From the NCBI GenBank assembly GCA_025936115.1, contig JAICTZ010000041.1, forward strand, positions 1-64,000: DNA of 64,000 bases, read 5' to 3'. Each line of letters begins with the position of its first letter. The first letter of the stretch is position 1. This document shows, piece after piece, positions 60,171-64,000 of this stretch. This stretch comes from Polyangiaceae bacterium. GTDB lineage: Bacteria > Myxococcota_A > Polyangia > Polyangiales > Polyangiaceae. The notes under the pieces are model-generated. The model ran no database searches, was not told the DNA's origin, and was given only the letters and a program-made list of their open reading frames with translations. The position numbers and the translations under genes are program-made.

Positions 60171-61436
60171 TCACGCGGTGAGCAGGCGCGCCCGCTCGCC
60201 GAGGCCCTGAATCACGGAGTGCAAGCTCCGTAGCCGCACGCTGCGTTCGTCGCCGAAACGCGCGCGGATACCCGCCGCCACGGCGCGCACGCGCGCGGTG
60301 CCGCCCGTGCAGCAGACGAGATCGATCTCGCTCGTCGCGAGCCCGCTCGCGGCGACGGTTTGGTCGAGTCGCTCGAGGATTTTGGCGACGGTGTCCGCCG
60401 TGTACGTCTCGAACTCGGCAGCCGTGACACGCTCGCGGATGTCGATCCCGGGGTACTCGAACTCGAGCAGCACGCGGTCGGTGTCCGACAGCCCGCGCTT
60501 GGCTGCCTCGATCGCCTCGAACAACTGAAAGCCGAGCGAATCCTCGACCAGGCACAGGAGTTGGTCGATGTGACGTTCGTCGTCCGGGCCGAGCGCCGAC
60601 GCACGCACGTCCTTCAAGAAGCGGACGATATCGCGGCGCGCCAGGAGACATGTGTCCGCGGGTGAGCAGAGCGCGTCCATCAGCGGCGTCGGCATCGTGA
60701 GCACGTTGTGCCCAAAGGGCAGCTGGTAGCGCACCTCGGCACCGAAATGACGCGCGACGCGCCGGCGCATGAGTCGGCCGTCAAACGCGTCGCCCGCGAT
60801 CGAGACGCCGCCCATCGCGAGCACTTCGGCGTCGGCTCCGCCGGGGGTGAGGCGCGCCACCGTGAAGTCGGACGTGCCCCCGCCGAAGTCGGCGACGAGC
60901 ACGACTTTCGGCTCCGTGAGTCGACTTCGAAAGTCGTACGCGGCAGCGACGGGCTCCGCACAGAAGTGAACGTCGTCGAAGCCTGCAAAGCGCGCCGCGT
61001 CGGCGAGCCTCCGCTCGGCGAGCGCGTCGGCGGCGTCATCGTCCGAGAACCGCGCGGGGCGGCCGAGCAGTACGCGGCGAACGTCGGCGCGGTAATGGGC
61101 GTCGGCGCGCTGCTTCATTTCTCGCAAGAACAAACCCACGAGCTCTTCGAGCGTCGCGCTCCTCGTCCCGATGCGAGTCTCGTTGAACGAAAGCACCGGC
61201 AAGAAGCGCTTGAGCGAGCGCAAGAAGCGTCCCTGCATGCCTTCCGACACGTAACGTTCGAGCGCGGCCGCGCCGAAGGACCACGTGCCCTCGGAAAAAC
61301 ACGAAATGCTACGGAACACCGACGGATCCCGCGCCCCAGGGTCGAGTGCGAGCGGCGGCTCGACGCGCTCGGCGTTCACCGCGACGAGCAAGGAGTTGCT
61401 GGTCCCGAAATCGATGGCGTAGAGGCTCGGCTGCAT
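60171..61436 (-). CDS. Hsp70-like protein (YegD type)
   Basis: 421 residues from the ATG at 61436. Actin-fold ATPase motifs: YAIDFGTSNSLLVAV (phosphate 1), VADFGGGTSDFTVARL (phosphate 2), GGVSIAGDAFDGRLM and LVCCTGGTARVRAVAAGI (adenosine). There is no substrate-binding domain beyond the ATPase, as in E. coli YegD, so it is not a full DnaK. Its role is unknown; it may act with an unlinked J-protein. It is convergent with the MarR gene. Confidence 0.88.
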   Translation of the reverse strand: MQPSLYAIDFGTSNSLLVAVNAERVEPPLALDPGARDPSVFRSISCFSEGTWSFGAAALERYVSEGMQGRFLRSLKRFLPVLSFNETRIGTRSATLEELVGLFLREMKQRADAHYRADVRRVLLGRPARFSDDDAADALAERRLADAARFAGFDDVHFCAEPVAAAYDFRSRLTEPKVVLVADFGGGTSDFTVARLTPGGADAEVLAMGGVSIAGDAFDGRLMRRRVARHFGAEVRYQLPFGHNVLTMPTPLMDALCSPADTCLLARRDIVRFLKDVRASALGPDDERHIDQLLCLVEDSLGFQLFEAIEAAKRGLSDTDRVLLEFEYPGIDIRERVTAAEFETYTADTVAKILERLDQTVAASGLATSEIDLVCCTGGTARVRAVAAGIRARFGDERSVRLRSLHSVIQGLGERARLLTA

Positions 61437-61539
61437 GCGCGGAGCATCGGAGTAGCCGTGCACCTTTACAATCTGTGAACTCTCCGGTACCCTCTCGTCA
61501 GGGTCGCTGGATGAGCTGAAATTCGCGGTGCGGGGTGGC

Positions 61540-63612
61540 TCAGCGCGCCGGCGGGCCGTACAGCGTCTCACGCCATTCGGAGTAACCGAACGAGCTCGCG
61601 CGCAGCGTCTGCACGACGTTCCACGCCGTGTCGAGCTCGTAAATCGTGCCCACGTTCGAGAAGGTCACGAGCGTGTTGCCGTTCGGCAGGCGCTGGACGT
61701 CGCCGAGCGTGTCGCTGTGTTCCTGCGCGACGCCCGTCCATTGTTTCAGCGAAGAGGCGTGCGGCGTGTCCGACAGACTTAGTGCGAACTCGTCGGCGTT
61801 CGAAGGGTTCGAGCTGCCCATGCTCGTGTTGTTGAAGAACAGGAACGTGCCGTCGTCGAGGAGCTGGTGGCCGTGATTGACCTGCCAGCTACCCGGGACG
61901 CACGCCTTGGCTTTCGCGCCGCTGCACGTTCCGCCGAACTGCCATTGTAGCTCGCCGCTCTGTTTTACCTTCACGAACGAGCTCGGATTGCGGTCGCCGA
62001 TGGTGAAGCTCTGGTCGGCAGCGTAATAGGCGAGCGAGTTGCAATGATAACTGTGCGCGCCGCCGCCTTGGGCGCTCGGTCCGCCGGCGTAGAGGTTCGA
62101 GCCCACGTGGAACAGCGTCTTGACGCTGCCGTCAGGCGAGCGCGCCACGAGGTCGCTCTCTTGATCGATGCCGCTCTTGCTCCAGACGAACGTCGCGATC
62201 ACTCCGCCGGGCAGGGCGACGAGGTCGTGGTGCGCGCGCTCGAGGCCGCTCGGGGTCGAGATGCTCGTGAGGCCGTCGAGCGAGACGGAACGCACGTCGG
62301 CGGCGCCGTTTTGCGCGTTCGCGGCGAGGACCCAGAGATGCTTCGCTTCGTAATCGAAGCGCGCGCGGCTCGCGCTCGTGGGGGCCGGCGCCGTCCAGAC
62401 GATGCTGCCGTCCGCGTCGACGATGGCGACGGGCGCGCTGCTACCGAAGCCGCCCGTCGTGATGATGAAGCCGCCCGCTGCCGCGCTCGGGTCGGTCAGC
62501 GTGCGCGTGATGGCCGGTGCGTTCGGGAGGATGCCCGTCGTGAGATGGTAGTCGGCACTCGTGCACGTGACGCCGTGCGTAGACGTTGCTTCGATGTGGA
62601 ACGTGTAGTTGCGATTCTGCTTCAAGCCGAGGAGCAGCGTGTGCGAGGAGCTCGAGCTGAGCTCGGCGGGAGCGCGACCGCCGCGGTTTCGTTCGCTGTC
62701 GGAGGCATCGTCGAGCGTGTACGCGATTTCGGCATGGTCGAGCTCCGCGAGAGTCGTGGACCAGTCGACGCTGCCGACCGTGGGAATCGCGGAGCTCGTC
62801 GTCGCGCTCACGTCGAAGCTGCAGGGCGCTCCGCCCGTGCTCGCGCTGCCTGCTGCGCCCGCGGATGTGCCGCCCGCGGACGCGCCGCTCGCGGACATGC
62901 CGCCGGAAGAGGCTCCGCCCGCCGAGTCCGACGCCGTCCCGCCCGCCGAGTCCGACGCCGTCCCGCCCGCCGAGTCCGACGGTCCGCCCGCCGAGTCCGA
63001 CGCCGTCCCGCCCGTCGAATCCGACGGTCCGCCCGCCGAGCCCCCGCCCGTCGACATCCCGCCCATGGGCTGGGAGCTCGCTCCTCCCGCGGCGGACCCA
63101 CCGGAGCTCGGAGTAGACCCGCCGCCGCCGCCCGTCGCGTTCACTGCGCCCGCGCCGCCGTTCGCCGGTACGCCACCGTAGCCAGCGCCGCTCGGCCCGC
63201 CCGCACGCGAGTCGTGCCCGCTCGGCTGGCCCCCTGTCGCTGGCGTCGCGCCGCCGGCATCCCCGGCACCCCCGGCACCGCCGCTGCCTCGCGCCGCGCC
63301 GCCGCGCGCCCCTCCGCCGCGCGCCCCTCCGCCGCCGCTCGCTGCTCCGGCCTCGTGTCCTGAAGGCACGCTCGTTCCCTCGGTGCCGTTCTGCTCCCCA
63401 GCTTCCCCGGCCATTGATTCCGAGCTCGACTCACCGTTGGTCGTTGCGCTGCCGCCGCGCCCCATGTCGGCGTCATTCGGCGCCCCCGCCTCATCACCCG
63501 TGATGGTTACGGGCCGCGGTGGCTCCAGGATCGAGCCCGTCGTTTGCTGACACCCGAGCTCGAGCACGCACGCCCCGAGACACACGAGACCGCGCGCGAA
63601 AGTCCAAGCCAT
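61540..63612 (-). CDS. Arylsulfotransferase (ASST)-like lipoprotein
   Basis: 690 residues from the ATG at 63612. The lipobox is LELGC. Residues ~30-265 are a Gly/Ser/Ala/Asp spacer with alternating GGTASDSA and GGPSDSA repeats. Residues ~270-370 look like a fibronectin-type beta domain (WSTTLAELDHAEIAYTLDD). The C-terminal ~320 residues fit a six-bladed ASST-like propeller: IVDADGSIVWTAPAP, ERAHHDLVALPGGVIATFVW, GAHSYHCNSLAYY (conserved His), VNHGHQLLDDGTFLFFNN and VQRLPNGNTLVTFSNVGTIYELD. Whether sulfotransfer activity is kept is unknown. Confidence 0.85.
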   Translation of the reverse strand: MAWTFARGLVCLGACVLELGCQQTTGSILEPPRPVTITGDEAGAPNDADMGRGGSATTNGESSSESMAGEAGEQNGTEGTSVPSGHEAGAASGGGGARGGGARGGAARGSGGAGGAGDAGGATPATGGQPSGHDSRAGGPSGAGYGGVPANGGAGAVNATGGGGGSTPSSGGSAAGGASSQPMGGMSTGGGSAGGPSDSTGGTASDSAGGPSDSAGGTASDSAGGTASDSAGGASSGGMSASGASAGGTSAGAAGSASTGGAPCSFDVSATTSSAIPTVGSVDWSTTLAELDHAEIAYTLDDASDSERNRGGRAPAELSSSSSHTLLLGLKQNRNYTFHIEATSTHGVTCTSADYHLTTGILPNAPAITRTLTDPSAAAGGFIITTGGFGSSAPVAIVDADGSIVWTAPAPTSASRARFDYEAKHLWVLAANAQNGAADVRSVSLDGLTSISTPSGLERAHHDLVALPGGVIATFVWSKSGIDQESDLVARSPDGSVKTLFHVGSNLYAGGPSAQGGGAHSYHCNSLAYYAADQSFTIGDRNPSSFVKVKQSGELQWQFGGTCSGAKAKACVPGSWQVNHGHQLLDDGTFLFFNNTSMGSSNPSNADEFALSLSDTPHASSLKQWTGVAQEHSDTLGDVQRLPNGNTLVTFSNVGTIYELDTAWNVVQTLRASSFGYSEWRETLYGPPAR
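62924..63037 (-). repeat. Alternating 24/21-bp repeats in the ASST-like lipoprotein gene
   Basis: Five units, 24-24-21-24-21 bp, encode GGTASDSA (8 residues) or GGPSDSA/T (7). Lengths are multiples of three, so copy-number change would keep the frame. Confidence 0.8.
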
Positions 63613-63769
63613 CGTCGCTCACTCCGTTCAGAAGGTTCTCCGGCCCCGATGCAAGCCGAGTGCCTCCCTCCCGCTTGCGCCATCTCCGGCTCACGCGACG
63701 CCGCGCGAAACAGAGCGCGAAGCCGCGCTCATCTTTGCCCCGGTAGGCTCAGAGACGCCGCGCCGGACT

Positions 63770-64000
63770 CTACGGTAAGCGCGCCTGCAGGCACGTGATG
63801 GTGTTCGGCAGGTCGGGACGCGACGGGAGGGCACGTTCCGGGTGGGCGGCCGTTCCGGCAGCGAGTCCTTCGTTCGGATCCCACGCGGGAGTCGCGCCGG
63901 GAGCGAGCGCGTGGAGCCCGCTCTGAAAGTAGCCGATCACGAACGTGTGCCCGGCGACGCGCGCACCCGTGAAGTCCCCGAGGGCACGTGCAAAATCCTG
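63770..64000 (-). CDS. C-terminal end of an unrecognised protein, cut by the window edge
   Basis: The frame from 64000 down to the TAG at 63770-63772 gives 76 residues ending LPNTITCLQARLP. It contains GARVAGHTFVIGYFQSGLHA and PAWDPNEGLAAG. Codon bias is coding-like. I do not recognise the family. It faces the same way as the ASST-like gene, 157 bp upstream of it; that gap holds no feature I can support. Confidence 0.6.
   Translation of the reverse strand, partial: QDFARALGDFTGARVAGHTFVIGYFQSGLHALAPGATPAWDPNEGLAAGTAAHPERALPSRPDLPNTITCLQARLP

Noticed and set aside
1..64000. tRNA, rRNA, insertion sequences, prophage genes or a replication origin
   Set aside because: I looked for transposase, integrase and DnaA-box signatures and for cloverleaf-like segments by eye and found none. 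A tRNA could be missed without a search program.

Overview
The window is GC-rich, densely coded DNA from a bacterial chromosome. It looks like a member of the Myxococcota, most likely the Polyangia (the Sorangium/Polyangium side). The evidence is the mix of families: two Ser/Thr kinases with Ala/Pro-rich transmembrane tails, several Gly/Ser/Thr-rich lipoproteins with 'GGT/GGS' spacers, a DUF1592-DUF1552 pair, DUF2330, DUF4112 and DUF1854, many histidine kinases, and frequent GTG starts. I could not run a taxonomic search, so this is inference from family content. I saw no rRNA, tRNA, CRISPR array, insertion sequence or phage gene.

Layout. 1-2.1 kb: the end of a carrier-protein/adenylation gene fused to an alpha/beta hydrolase, followed by a second hydrolase. 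2.1-6.6 kb: a TPR/PEGA-like exported protein, divergent from a lipoprotein of the branched-chain amino-acid-binding type that is paired with a Ser/Thr kinase. 6.6-13.5 kb: mostly housekeeping and conserved genes (DUF1275, a CDF transporter, a cysteine-rich lipoprotein, an OYE-type reductase, DUF763, a DUF4230-like protein). 13.7-19.6 kb: three histidine kinases, two of them translationally coupled and the third convergent with a 12-bp overlap. 19.6-25.8 kb: a small winged-helix-like protein behind repeat-rich upstream DNA, DUF4112, small basic proteins, a tandem universal stress protein, an FAD monooxygenase, a ribosome hibernation factor and an MFS transporter. 25.9-27.6 kb: a diadenylate-cyclase-like protein overlapping a response regulator. 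27.7-35 kb: an outer-membrane protein with an AraC regulator, a ClpP paralogue, and the DUF1592/DUF1552 pair. 35-38.2 kb: an ABC transporter with DUF1854. 38.2-46.5 kb: a decayed stretch, then Smr, SDR, beta-propeller lipoprotein, HHE, DUF2330, Spy-like and ParB-like genes. 46.5-51.9 kb: a lysine-catabolism locus. 52-56.4 kb: a CBS protein, a Ser/Thr kinase with an exported partner, and a Gly-rich lipoprotein. 56.5-60.2 kb: an ArsR/AHSA1 operon and a hotdog-SnoaL/MarR operon, each preceded by a clear palindromic operator, with a PLP enzyme between them. 60.2-64 kb: an Hsp70-like protein, an ASST-like lipoprotein and the tail of another gene.

How the genes work together. The clearest metabolic unit is lysine breakdown. 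Saccharopine dehydrogenase and aminoadipate-semialdehyde dehydrogenase overlap by 4 nt on one strand. A 2-oxoadipate dioxygenase/decarboxylase-type enzyme and a glutaryl-CoA dehydrogenase lie 4 nt apart on the other strand. Together they cover saccharopine to 2-aminoadipate, and then two alternative exits below 2-oxoadipate. The other theme is signalling: three histidine kinases, a stand-alone receiver coupled to a DAC-like protein, two Ser/Thr kinases, and four transcription regulators of the ArsR, MarR, AraC and winged-helix types.
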